A program made the translations under genes and the position numbers. Of a DNA stretch of 64,000 nt, positions 32,703 to 41,807 are shown piece by piece. Position 1 is the first letter of the stretch, and every line of letters starts with the position of its first letter. The stretch is taken from contig CAYYPW010000019.1 of NCBI GenBank assembly GCA_964473645.1, forward strand, positions 1 to 64,000. The letters are read 5' to 3'. The DNA comes from HdN1 sp964473645 (GTDB lineage: Bacteria; Pseudomonadota; Gammaproteobacteria; Pseudomonadales; Ketobacteraceae). A model generated the notes under the pieces. That model was given only the letters and a program-made list of their open reading frames with translations. It did no database searches and was not told the DNA's origin.

Positions 32703-34946
32703 ATGTCTAACTGCTGCGATTCCAAAATCCCCTGCTCCACATCCACTGCGGTTCCGGTAGCCGATACCGTCCAAGATCATTCCAACACGACCAACCTGCA
32801 TTATCGTATTCAGCAGATGGACTGCCCAACGGAAGAAGCGCTCATCCGCAACAAACTCAGTAAATTTCCGGGAATCCTTCAGCTCGATTTCAATCTCGTG
32901 CAGCGCGTGCTAACGGTACATGCACCGGATATTGATCCCGCATGGATTGAAGCCAACCTTCGTGAACTCGGCTTTGTGCCGGAAAAGATTGAGGCATCAT
33001 CGAAACCTCAAGAGACTCCCACTCCAGCGTCGCCGGCTCCATCTATGTGGCTGCTTGCTGTTTCGGGCGTGACGGCTGTCGTGGCAGAGATCCTCGAATT
33101 CAGCGCTTTGGGGGAACCGGTCTGGATAGCCGCCCTGGCGTTGATCGCCATTGCCTGCGGCGGCTGGAAAACCTACCAGAAAGGTTGGGTGGCCCTGAAA
33201 AACCGCACTCTCAATATCAACGCGCTCATGAGTATCGCGGTGACCGGCGCGGCGCTAATCGGGCAGTGGCCGGAAGCCGCCATGGTGACTTTTTTGTTCG
33301 CGGTGGCAGAGTTGATCGAGGCCAAATCGATCGATCGGGCTCGACATGCGATTCGAGGACTCATGGAACTTGCGCCCGTCAGCGTAACGGTGCAACAACC
33401 GGGCGGCGATTGGCAGGTGATGGCCGTTAGCCAAGTGCCTATGAGCAGTATCGTGCGCGTGCGCCCAGGGGAACGCATCGGCCTGGATGGCGAGGTAGTA
33501 ACGGGCCAATCCGCCGTGAACCAGGCGCCGATTACCGGCGAGAGCCTTCCTGTCGACAAAGGCCCCGGCGATCAAGTGTTCGCAGGCAGCATCAATGAAG
33601 CCGGCGCATTCGAGTTTCGGGTGACGGCAGCAGCGCAGGACACCACCCTGGCACGCATTATTCACGCGATCGAGAATGCACAGGGCGCGCGGGCACCTAC
33701 CCAGCGTTTTGTCGACGAATTCGCCAGGATTTATACACCGGTGGTATTTGTGCTCGCGGTACTGGTCGCGAGCATTCCACCGTTATTTTTCGCTGGCAAT
33801 GTTCACGACTGGATTTACAAGGCGCTGGTATTGCTGGTAATCGCCTGCCCGTGTGCGCTGGTGATTTCAACCCCCGTGACGGTGGTAAGCGGTTTGGCGG
33901 CAGCCGCCCGGCGTGGCATTCTGATCAAGGGCGGCGTTTATCTTGAGCGTGGCAAGCATTTGCACACCATCGCCTTGGACAAAACCGGCACACTGACACA
34001 GGGTAAGCCGGTACAAACCGATAGCGCAGCGCTGATGGATAGCACGGCGGCGATGGATAATACGGCGCAACGCCATCAAAACCAACAGGTAATACACGCA
34101 CACGCGGTAAGCCTGGCGGCGCGTTCGGATCATCCGGTATCCCGCGCCCTGGTTGATGCCGCGCCACCTACCTTGGCCGTTGCGGACATCGACGATTTTT
34201 CTGCACTGCCGGGGCAAGGCATCCAAGGTAAGATTGGCGGCACTGAGTTCTTTCTAGGCAACCATCGTCTAATCGAAAATCTGGGCGTGTGTTCGCCTGC
34301 GATCGAGCAGCGATTGGATCAATGGGAGAAACAAGGCAAATCGGTGGTCATGTTTGCCAACCGCTCACAAGTTCTGATGCAGTATGCGGTCGCAGATGCC
34401 GTGAAACCCACCAGCCGTGACGCCATTGAGCAGTTGACGAAGCTGGGGGTCGATACAGTGATGCTCACTGGTGATAACGTCCAGACAGCGCAAACCATCG
34501 CCCAGCAAGTCGGCATTAAAACCGCGCATGGTAATCTGCTGCCCGAAGATAAACTGAAACTCATTACCGAGCTTATCAACACCAAAGGTAACGGCGTGGG
34601 TATGGTGGGTGACGGCATCAACGATGCCCCTGCCTTGGCGCGTGCGGATATTGCCTTCGCCATGGGTGCCGCTGGCACCGATACGGCCATCGAAACGGCC
34701 GATGTCGCGTTAATGGATGATGATTTGCGTAAGATTCCCGAGTTCATTCGCTTGTCGCGCCGTACATCGTGGATACTCAAACAAAACATCGCTGCGGCGT
34801 TGGGAATTAAAGCGATTTTTATGGTGTTGACGTTCATGGGCAGTGCCACTCTCTGGATGGCGGTGTTTGCCGACGTGGGGGCAAGTTTGCTGGTCGTTGG
34901 CAATGGGCTACGCCTGCTGCGTGACCCCAAAAGGGATGAGCATTAA
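32703..34946 (+). CDS. cadA: Cd/Zn/Pb-exporting P1B-type ATPase
   Basis: 747 residues. Short Cys-rich N-terminus (SNCCDSKIPC), one HMA-like domain with a single Cys (QQMDCPTEEALI), eight TM helices, actuator TGES, the ion-path motif ACPCAL in TM6, phosphorylation site DKTGTLTQGKP, HP-type loop (SDHPVSRAL) and hinge GDGINDAPAL. The CPC with a lysine-containing TM7 region and the CadR-like regulator next door support divalent soft metals, Cd/Zn/Pb, rather than Cu(I). Transcribed divergently from cadR from the MerR promoter. A repeat-like insert (ALMDSTAAMDNTAQRH) follows the phosphorylation domain start. Confidence 0.94.
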   Translation: MSNCCDSKIPCSTSTAVPVADTVQDHSNTTNLHYRIQQMDCPTEEALIRNKLSKFPGILQLDFNLVQRVLTVHAPDIDPAWIEANLRELGFVPEKIEASSKPQETPTPASPAPSMWLLAVSGVTAVVAEILEFSALGEPVWIAALALIAIACGGWKTYQKGWVALKNRTLNINALMSIAVTGAALIGQWPEAAMVTFLFAVAELIEAKSIDRARHAIRGLMELAPVSVTVQQPGGDWQVMAVSQVPMSSIVRVRPGERIGLDGEVVTGQSAVNQAPITGESLPVDKGPGDQVFAGSINEAGAFEFRVTAAAQDTTLARIIHAIENAQGARAPTQRFVDEFARIYTPVVFVLAVLVASIPPLFFAGNVHDWIYKALVLLVIACPCALVISTPVTVVSGLAAAARRGILIKGGVYLERGKHLHTIALDKTGTLTQGKPVQTDSAALMDSTAAMDNTAQRHQNQQVIHAHAVSLAARSDHPVSRALVDAAPPTLAVADIDDFSALPGQGIQGKIGGTEFFLGNHRLIENLGVCSPAIEQRLDQWEKQGKSVVMFANRSQVLMQYAVADAVKPTSRDAIEQLTKLGVDTVMLTGDNVQTAQTIAQQVGIKTAHGNLLPEDKLKLITELINTKGNGVGMVGDGINDAPALARADIAFAMGAAGTDTAIETADVALMDDDLRKIPEFIRLSRRTSWILKQNIAAALGIKAIFMVLTFMGSATLWMAVFADVGASLLVVGNGLRLLRDPKRDEH

Positions 34947-35086
34947 TGTTGTAAGGAGCTATCCTTTGAAGCGAAGGTCTCCCGCGTTGCCAAGTGAAAC
35001 GTAACGGTCTTTAGATGAATGCTACAAGCCTGAAAGTTTGCTATACTTGGCCAAATCCACTATTACCAATAGAAATGCCGGATTGA

Positions 35087-35437
35087 ATGAAAAAGTTACT
35101 GGCTTCATTAATGATGCTCTTGCTGTTGGTGCAGACGCTGTTTGCGTCGGCTGATGTGCATCAGCTTCATCAGCCAGTACAAGGGCACCTGGAGCGTAGT
35201 CTAGCTGTCGCTACGCCGGAGTGTGTCCAACCTGTCATCAATCTGGAGCAAGACATCCCGTCGGATCAAGTCAAAAAGTGCCAGCATTGCTGCCACTGCC
35301 ATGGCAGTGGTGTCGCCTATGTGTCTGGGCAGTCGGCTTCTCAATTCTTTGCTGAGACTGCGCCTGTCATAGCGTCTCTTTCACTAAATCCCGCCACCGG
35401 CTTATCCACTCCTGAATTGCGCCCACCGATTGTTTGA
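35087..35437 (+). CDS. Small Cys/His-rich secreted protein (CzcI/DUF2946-like)
   Basis: 116 residues, signal peptide KKLLASLMMLLLLVQTLFAS, mature part with CQHCCHCHGSG as a dense Cys/His cluster and His residues near the start (VHQLHQPVQGH). Small proteins like this (CzcI, DUF2946) precede czc operons and are thought to bind Zn or modulate induction. Located 577 bp upstream of the czcC-like gene with one small gene between. Confidence 0.65.
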   Translation: MKKLLASLMMLLLLVQTLFASADVHQLHQPVQGHLERSLAVATPECVQPVINLEQDIPSDQVKKCQHCCHCHGSGVAYVSGQSASQFFAETAPVIASLSLNPATGLSTPELRPPIV

Positions 35438-35522
35438 ACCCAACGTCATTTTCGTTAAGAAGACATATGGCTGTTGTAGGCATGGCTGTTGTATTTGGCC
35501 GGCCGTTAATTTGGGTTCCATA

Positions 35523-35954
35523 ATGGGTAATAAAATGAAAACCTTAGGTATATTTGCGTCTTTGTCGCTGTTTGCAAGCGCTGTTTGGGCGGCGCCGGTC
35601 AATATTGAAATCATCGATTCCCCGCATCAACGATGGGAATTTCATCGGGTCACTGCTTCCGAGGGTGATAATGGCGTCATTATTTCTGGGCGGTTAAATG
35701 CACCCCTGACCATGCCCCGCCCGTTTGGTCATATCGATGTCGCCACCTATGCACCCAACGGCGATAAAATTGCCGAAACGACCACTTCCTACGTTCCGTC
35801 CAATCTATCGCCCAAATTAGCACGTAAAGGAGGCGTTAAATTTTCTGCCACGCTACCCGGCTCCTTGCCACCGGGCAGTACGGTAAAAGTTGCCTTCCAC
35901 GCCGAACCGGTGTCGAAGCCGGCTCCTAGCCATTCCGCCACTATCGCCAAGTAA
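35523..35954 (+). CDS. Small periplasmic beta-rich protein upstream of czcCBA
   Basis: 143 residues from ATG 35523; ATG 35535 is an alternative directly before the signal peptide (KTLGIFASLSLFASAVWA). A longer frame back to 35430 overlaps the previous gene and is unlikely. The mature domain is beta-rich (NIEIIDSPHQRWEFHRVTAS, HIDVATYAPNGDKIAETTTS, GSTVKVAFHAEP) and contains a few His but no Cys. No family recognised. Co-directional with czcC, separated from it by a strong hairpin. Confidence 0.6.
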   Translation: MGNKMKTLGIFASLSLFASAVWAAPVNIEIIDSPHQRWEFHRVTASEGDNGVIISGRLNAPLTMPRPFGHIDVATYAPNGDKIAETTTSYVPSNLSPKLARKGGVKFSATLPGSLPPGSTVKVAFHAEPVSKPAPSHSATIAK

Positions 35955-35959
35955 GTAGT

Positions 35960-35998
35960 GCAGATCGGCTATTCCCCTGCGGGGGGTAGCCGATCTGC
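35960..35998. repeat. Long hairpin between the small periplasmic gene and czcC
   Basis: GCAGATCGGCTA (35960-35971) pairs exactly with TAGCCGATCTGC (35987-35998); the intervening bases add CCCC/GGGG pairing with a short TGC loop. No T-run follows and the czcC ribosome-binding site (TAGGAGAT) is only a few bases on, so attenuation or mRNA processing is more likely than termination. Confidence 0.7.
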
Positions 35999-36013
35999 GG
36001 TTAGGAGATCGTT

Positions 36014-37246
36014 ATGTTGCGAAAATACGTCAGGATGATCCTGGCGGGCACACTGTTGCTCGCCAGTTATTTCCCCTTGATTGCCCAATGCCGCGAGAAT
36101 GACGCGCGGGACTGGAATCAATGGCTCTACCAACAAATCCTCAAGCATCCCGATATCATCGCCGAACGCGAAAAAATGCAGTCCGCATTCTACGATGCCG
36201 ATGCGCTGGAAAAACCACTCTACAATCCGGAAATGGAAACCGAAGTTGAACGCGAAGGAGACGACCGGAATGTAACGCTGGGGGTAAGCCAAACACTGGA
36301 TTGGTGGGGTAAGCAAGCGGCGCGACGCCAACAAGCGAGTGTCACGCGTGACGCCGCACAAATTGCCTATCGAACGCTGATTCAAGAAAAAATGGCGGAA
36401 GCCTTGACCGCGCTTTCCAATGGCGTGATCGCCAATAAACGCCAAGCCATTGCGCGTGAACAAGAAGTGCAGTTGGAAGCGTTTTTGAAGCTAGTCGAGC
36501 AACGGCAAAAAAGCGGCGATCTTGGCGAAATCGACGCGGAGCTGACGTATGTTGCCATGTCGCAACGTTTGCAGGAAAGCGCCGAAGCGGATGCCCAACT
36601 CGCACAAGCGACGGCGGCTTTGAAAAGCGCATTACTCGGTGGGAGTACTGCGACGGTGATTCCCGATGATTTCTGGCGCGAGGCACGCGACGACGATCAT
36701 CAACGCCTGGCCGAGCAGCACCCCAAAGTACAGCAGGCACGTGCCGAATGGAAATCCATCGAAGCACAGGCCGATGTCATCAAACGTGACGCCAAGGCCG
36801 ATCCTTCCATTGGTCTCAATGGCGGTAAAACCGGCGATGACAATACAGTAGGCCTCACGCTCTCCATCCCCTTGTACGTTCGCAACAATTACCACGCGGA
36901 AGCCCAGGCTGCCCGCCAACAGGCGTTGGCAGCGGAGTCGCAGTATTTGAGCCTTCGTCAGAAACAAGTGGCGTTACTGGACGCAAGTCGCTCAACGCTG
37001 CAAGCGTATGAAACACGTTATGCACGTTGGCACACGCTCATGCATGCACGCATCGCCAATAGCGCGGCGTTGCTGGATCGGCAGTGGCGCGCCGGTGATT
37101 TGAGCACACCGGAATACTTGCTTGCGCTCAAAGAACGCTCCGAGAGTTTACAAGCGGGCCTCACACTTGAGGCGGAATGGCATAACGCCGTGATTGACTG
37201 GCTAGTTCAATCGGGGCAACTCATCAACGGCGTTCAGCCCAAATAA
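36014..37246 (+). CDS. czcC: CzcC-like outer-membrane channel
   Basis: 410 residues. Signal peptide (RMILAGTLLLASYFPLIA), then OEP repeats with QILKHPDIIAEREKMQSAFY, LYNPEMETEVEREGDDRNVT, WWGKQAARRQQASV and, in the second half, LAEQHPKVQQARAEWKSIEA and VGLTLSIPLYVRNNYHAEAQ. The LYVRN phrase is typical of CzcC-family factors. TAGGAGAT site. First gene of the czcCBA-type unit, 19 bp before the adaptor. Confidence 0.88.
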   Translation: MLRKYVRMILAGTLLLASYFPLIAQCRENDARDWNQWLYQQILKHPDIIAEREKMQSAFYDADALEKPLYNPEMETEVEREGDDRNVTLGVSQTLDWWGKQAARRQQASVTRDAAQIAYRTLIQEKMAEALTALSNGVIANKRQAIAREQEVQLEAFLKLVEQRQKSGDLGEIDAELTYVAMSQRLQESAEADAQLAQATAALKSALLGGSTATVIPDDFWREARDDDHQRLAEQHPKVQQARAEWKSIEAQADVIKRDAKADPSIGLNGGKTGDDNTVGLTLSIPLYVRNNYHAEAQAARQQALAAESQYLSLRQKQVALLDASRSTLQAYETRYARWHTLMHARIANSAALLDRQWRAGDLSTPEYLLALKERSESLQAGLTLEAEWHNAVIDWLVQSGQLINGVQPK

Positions 37247-37265
37247 AGCATTTTGAGGAAGGGAA

Positions 37266-38462
37266 ATGAGTACACTCAATACGCATCTATTGGCCTGCGT
37301 ACTTACAATGATAATGGCAGGCATCGCCCCAGTTCACGCGGAATCTGACGAGCATGGACACGCATCACATCAGGAAGACGGCGACGCGCAAGAACACGAA
37401 GAAGGTGACGCCGCAGAAGACGAGCATGGTCACGGTGGACATAAAGAACAGGCGAATGACGCCGAACTGAATCCCGAACAAATAAAACAAGCGGAAATCA
37501 AGGTCATCGAGCTTCAACCGCGAGTCATCGATTACGATGTCTATGCGCCGGGTGAAGTTTTGAGTAATGGTTATGCGAGTTATCGTGTTTCTGCGCGCAT
37601 TCCCTCTATTGTGATGCAGCGCCATGTCACGCTCGGTGAAACGGTCAAGCCGGGCCAGCCGCTCGTGACGTTATTTAGTGAGGATCTCGTTGAAGCCCAA
37701 GCAGACTATAAAGTCGCGGTGTCGGAGTGGCATCGCGTTGAAGCGTTGGGTCGCCAGGCGGTGGGTGATAAGCGTTATATCACCGCGCAGAGCGATATGG
37801 CTGCGCTCGCGGGAAAACTTGAAGCGTATGGGCTTTCCTCCAACGACATCAGTGAATTGGCGCGCTCGACAAATCCGAAACTCGGACAATACGTGTTGCG
37901 GGCCGTGAATGAAGGCGTTGTGCTGAAAGATGATTTTCATCAGGGACAACGGGTGGACGCCGGCGAGGCCATCATTGACCTCGTCGATGAAAAAGAACTT
38001 TGGGTGGAAGCGCGTCTCCCTCCAGGACAAGCACACCATATCCCGGTGGACACCCTGGCAACGATCAAGGCCAGTGGCGAAAGCGCCGAGGGCAAAGTGA
38101 TACAAGCGGCCCATAAAATCGATGCGCGCACTCGCACTCAGGTCATACGCCTCGTGGTGAATAACGAAAGTCATAAGCTGCACCCCGGCGTGTTTGCCGA
38201 CGTGCTGTTTCATTTCAAAACAGAGAATCCCGTGCTTGCCATGCCGGAATCGGCGGTCCTGCGCGCAGCGGATGGCGATTGGCAAGTGTTTGTCGAAGCA
38301 GCCCCTGGCCGCTTTGAGCCCCGCGAGGTGGACATCGTTAAAACACTGGGCAAGCAGCTCATCATCAGCGGCGTTGACAGTGGCAGTCGCGTCGTCAGCG
38401 AAGGCGCCTTCTTTGTGCAATCCGAAATCGCCAAAAGCGGTTTTGAAGTGCATAACCATTGA
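37266..38462 (+). CDS. czcB: CzcB-like adaptor with His/Asp/Glu-rich N-terminus
   Basis: 398 residues. Signal peptide, then about 45 residues rich in His, Asp and Glu (DEHGHASHQEDGDAQEHEEG, DEHGHGGHKEQ), a probable Zn(II)/Co(II)/Ni(II) sponge. The adaptor core is intact (ARIPSIVMQRHVTLGETVKP, LVTLFSEDLVEAQADYKVAV, LHPGVFADVLFHF). Lies between channel and pump and shares a transcript. The acidic/His composition contrasts with the Met-rich Cus adaptors in this window and supports divalent cations as substrate. Confidence 0.9.
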   Translation: MSTLNTHLLACVLTMIMAGIAPVHAESDEHGHASHQEDGDAQEHEEGDAAEDEHGHGGHKEQANDAELNPEQIKQAEIKVIELQPRVIDYDVYAPGEVLSNGYASYRVSARIPSIVMQRHVTLGETVKPGQPLVTLFSEDLVEAQADYKVAVSEWHRVEALGRQAVGDKRYITAQSDMAALAGKLEAYGLSSNDISELARSTNPKLGQYVLRAVNEGVVLKDDFHQGQRVDAGEAIIDLVDEKELWVEARLPPGQAHHIPVDTLATIKASGESAEGKVIQAAHKIDARTRTQVIRLVVNNESHKLHPGVFADVLFHFKTENPVLAMPESAVLRAADGDWQVFVEAAPGRFEPREVDIVKTLGKQLIISGVDSGSRVVSEGAFFVQSEIAKSGFEVHNH

Positions 38463-38474
38463 GGGGAATGAACG

Positions 38475-41400
38475 ATGTTGAACGCAATCATTGATTTGGG
38501 CGTCAGAAACCGCCTGCTGGTGCTGTTGAGCCTTATTGGCCTCATCGTGGCGTCGGTGTTGACGCTGCCAAAATTAAATCTGGATGCTTTCCCCGATGTC
38601 ACCAATGTGCAGGTGCAAATCAATACCGAGGCGCAAGGGCTCGCGGCCGAAGAGGTGGAACAGCTCATCACGTTTCCTATAGAGGCGGTGATGTACGCAC
38701 TGCCTGATGTGGAAGCCGTCCGCTCGATCTCCAAGACGGGGTTGTCGGTGATTTCCGTCGTGTTCAAGGAAGGCACTGATATTTATTTTGCCCGTCAGTT
38801 GGTGTTCGAGCGCCTACAAGCCGCCAAAGAGGAAATCCCAGAAGGGATAGGTACGCCGGAAATGGGGCCGAATACCTCCGGTTTGGGGCAGGTATATCAA
38901 TATATTCTGCGCAGTGAAAAAGGATCGCCCTACGATGCCATTGCCCTGCGCAGCTTGAATGATTGGGTGGTGAAAATGCTGCTGATGCCCGTGGCGGGCG
39001 TCACCGAGGTGCTGTCCTTTGGCGGCGAAGTGAAGCAATATCAAGTTAATGTCAATCCGGCGCGCCTGCTGTCTTACCACTTACAGATAGAGGATGTCGT
39101 GCAGGCCATTGAAGCCAATAACCGTAACGCTGGGGGTTGGTACCTGGATCGTGGTGCCGAACAACTCGTGATACGCGGTGTGGGTTGGGTGCGCAGCGAT
39201 AACGCCGGGCTTGAGGATATCGGCAATATCCCGGTGAAGGATAGTCGCAGTGTGCCCGTCAAGGTCAGCGATGTGGCGGAAGTCGTGTTCGGGCCGGAGA
39301 TACGTCAGGGCGCGCTGACCATGACGCGGCGCGGTGCTGATGGGCAGTTGGAACCGCTTGGCGAAGTGGTTGCGGGTATCGTGCTCAAACGCATGGGCGC
39401 CAATACAAAAGCCACGATTGAAGGCGTTAAGGCGCGTTTACCGGCCATTCAAGCGGCACTGCCCAAGGGCGTTACCATTGAGCCGTTCTACGACCAAGGC
39501 GATCTGGTGGACAAAGCGGTGCACACCGTCGTCAAAGCACTGGTAGAAGCCTTTGTATTGATCGTGGTGGTGCTACTGCTGTTCTTGATGAATCTGCGTG
39601 CGGCCTTTTTGGTATTGCTCTCCGTCCCGGTGTCGATAGGTTTGGCATTGATGCTGATGGCGCAATGGGGCGTTTCCGCCAATCTGATGTCATTGGGGGG
39701 GCTTGCCATTGCGATTGGCATGATGGTCGACGGTTCCGTGGTGATGATGGAACACATTTTCAGTCACTTATCGCACCCCGATCGTGAACGCGAACATTCG
39801 CATGACGAGGTTGTCAATCCAGAGGACTTACCTGAAGAAAATGACCGGTATGATGTCGGCAGCGATAACCATGGCATTCCGTTACGAATTCAGGAAGCCG
39901 CACGCGAAGTCGGTCGACCGGTATTTTTCGCGGTGATGATTATCGTGATTGTCTTCGCGCCTCTTTTTAGCCTGGAAGGTGTGGAAGGCAAGCTCTTTCA
40001 ACCGATGGCGATTTCGATTGTGTTGGCGATGTTGGCGTCCTTACTGGTGGCGTTATTGATGGTGCCAGCGCTCGCCACGTATTTGTTCAAACGCGGCGTC
40101 AAGCATAAAGACAATCTTCTCGTCCGTGTGCTGGATGCGAGCTATCGCCGACTGCTTAACGGCGCGCTTAAATGGCGCGGCGGCGTTGTCGCCACGGCTG
40201 TACTTCTCCTTATCGGCGCATTATTTTTGGTACCGCGATTGGGCACAGAATTCGTACCCGAGCTGGAAGAAGGCACCTTGAATATTCGTGCGACGCTGGC
40301 ACCTTCTTCCAGTCTGGACACCTCGGTGGAAGTGGCGCAAAAGCTTGAACAAGTGCTGATGACGTTCCCTGAAGTGCTTTATGTCGCAAGTCGCATAGGC
40401 CGTCCTGAGTTGGGGGGAGATCCTGAGCCGGTATCGAACGTTGAGATCTACGTAGGCCTTAAGCCAGTGTCCGAATGGACTTCGGCGCGCGATCGCCGCG
40501 CCTTGCAACGATTGATGCAGAAACGCATGTCGATACATCCTGGCTTGCTGTTTTCATTTTCTCAACCGATTGCCACACGCGTGGATGAACTGCTGTCGGG
40601 TGTGAAGGCGCAATTGGCGATCAAGTTGTTTGGCCCGGACTTGGAGGTGCTCGCCGCCAAGGGGCGTGACATCGAAAATCTGGTTAAACGTGTAAAAGGC
40701 ACACGCGGGGTGGCACTGGAGCAAATCGCAGGGGAATCGCAATTGGTGATCCAACCGGATCGAAATCAATTGGCGCGTTATGGCGTTTCGGTGGCCCAAG
40801 TGATGGATCTGGTATCCGATGCTATCGGCGGCACAGACGCCGGCCAAGTGATCAAGGGCAATGAGCGTTACGATATTTATGTCCGCTTGGCGAAGGATTT
40901 CCGGCAGGACATGGAAGCGATTCGCGCGCTTATTCTGCAATCCCCTAGCGGTGCATGGATACGCTTGGGCGATGTGGCCAGCGTCTCTATCGCGTCAGGG
41001 CCGCCGCAGGTGCGTCGTGATGATGTGCAACGCCGTGTGGTGATCGAGGCCAATGTCGAAGGGCGTGATATGGGCGGCTTGGTGGCAGAACTCCGGCAGC
41101 GCATCGACAGCGAGGTGAATTTGCCACCGGGTTACAGCGTGGTGTTCGGCGGGCAATTTGAAAATCAGGAGCGCGCGCAGGCACGTTTAATGGTGGTGGT
41201 GCCTTTGTCACTGGGCTTGATTTTCCTGCTGCTGTATTTCGCCTTTGGTTCCGCAGGGCAAGCGTTATTGATCATGCTGAATGTGCCGATGGCGTTGATC
41301 GGCGGAATTGCGGCACTGTATGTGTCAGGACAATATCTGTCGGTGCCGGGGTCGATTGGTTTTATCGCGCTTTTTGGCGTGGCCGTGTTGAACGGCGTCG

Positions 41401-41687
41401 TGATGGTGAACGCCATCAACCAACGTTTTTCCGACGGCGTGACGCTTGAAAAAGCGGTTTTTGAAGGGGCGTGTTCGCGCTTGCGACCGGTGATGATGAC
41501 CGCCTCCATTGCGGCGCTGGGATTGATTCCCATGCTGCTGGCGACCGGGGTAGGCTCGGAAGTGCAACGTCCGCTAGCAACGGTAGTCGTGGGTGGCCTG
41601 GTGTCGTCGACCCTGTTGACGCTGTTTGTACTGCCCTCGTTGTTTGCAACGTTCTCGCGGCGGGCACTCGTCGACGACTCGGAGTAA
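38475..41687 (+). CDS. czcA: CzcA-type divalent-cation RND pump
   Basis: 1070 residues. Heavy-metal-efflux RND motifs: NLDAFPDVTNVQVQINTEAQ, GPNTSGLGQVYQYIL, AIAIGMMVDGSVVMMEHIFS in TM4 (Asp and Glu of the proton relay) and GSIGFIALFGVAVLNGVVMV. The CusA methionine triad is absent (TLNIRAT, PVSNVEIY, RVDELL instead). A loop after TM4 carries His/Asp/Glu (SHLSHPDREREHSHDEVV, PEENDRYDVGSDNHGIP), unlike CusA. Together these indicate Zn/Cd/Co-type substrates. Ends 13 bp before a hairpin at 41701. Confidence 0.94.
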   Translation: MLNAIIDLGVRNRLLVLLSLIGLIVASVLTLPKLNLDAFPDVTNVQVQINTEAQGLAAEEVEQLITFPIEAVMYALPDVEAVRSISKTGLSVISVVFKEGTDIYFARQLVFERLQAAKEEIPEGIGTPEMGPNTSGLGQVYQYILRSEKGSPYDAIALRSLNDWVVKMLLMPVAGVTEVLSFGGEVKQYQVNVNPARLLSYHLQIEDVVQAIEANNRNAGGWYLDRGAEQLVIRGVGWVRSDNAGLEDIGNIPVKDSRSVPVKVSDVAEVVFGPEIRQGALTMTRRGADGQLEPLGEVVAGIVLKRMGANTKATIEGVKARLPAIQAALPKGVTIEPFYDQGDLVDKAVHTVVKALVEAFVLIVVVLLLFLMNLRAAFLVLLSVPVSIGLALMLMAQWGVSANLMSLGGLAIAIGMMVDGSVVMMEHIFSHLSHPDREREHSHDEVVNPEDLPEENDRYDVGSDNHGIPLRIQEAAREVGRPVFFAVMIIVIVFAPLFSLEGVEGKLFQPMAISIVLAMLASLLVALLMVPALATYLFKRGVKHKDNLLVRVLDASYRRLLNGALKWRGGVVATAVLLLIGALFLVPRLGTEFVPELEEGTLNIRATLAPSSSLDTSVEVAQKLEQVLMTFPEVLYVASRIGRPELGGDPEPVSNVEIYVGLKPVSEWTSARDRRALQRLMQKRMSIHPGLLFSFSQPIATRVDELLSGVKAQLAIKLFGPDLEVLAAKGRDIENLVKRVKGTRGVALEQIAGESQLVIQPDRNQLARYGVSVAQVMDLVSDAIGGTDAGQVIKGNERYDIYVRLAKDFRQDMEAIRALILQSPSGAWIRLGDVASVSIASGPPQVRRDDVQRRVVIEANVEGRDMGGLVAELRQRIDSEVNLPPGYSVVFGGQFENQERAQARLMVVVPLSLGLIFLLLYFAFGSAGQALLIMLNVPMALIGGIAALYVSGQYLSVPGSIGFIALFGVAVLNGVVMVNAINQRFSDGVTLEKAVFEGACSRLRPVMMTASIAALGLIPMLLATGVGSEVQRPLATVVVGGLVSSTLLTLFVLPSLFATFSRRALVDDSE

Positions 41688-41700
41688 TCGGGCCTTGTGT

Positions 41701-41737
41701 GACGCCAGCGAAAAACGAAAAATCTTTCGCTGGCGTC
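41701..41737 (+). terminator. Hairpin after czcCBA
   Basis: Perfect 13-bp stem GACGCCAGCGAAA (41701-41713) and its complement (41725-41737), 11-base loop. The T-run is weak (TAAATTTTGTCTTTT, some bases later), so termination efficiency is uncertain. Confidence 0.65.
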
Positions 41738-41807
41738 AACCGTACCTAAATTTTGTCTTTTCGTGGTGTTACTGGTGTCTGTTGTATTAAACGGATTGAA
41801 GAGGGAA

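Noticed and set aside
32703..34946. Copper ATPase (CopA/CueA) as identity of the P-type ATPase
   Set aside because: Single-Cys HMA-like domain, CadR-like partner with C77/C112/C121 and MerR promoter fit Cd/Zn/Pb better.
37671..38459. 262-codon minus-strand open frame inside czcB
   Set aside because: Antisense to the adaptor gene; the translated sequence has no family features.
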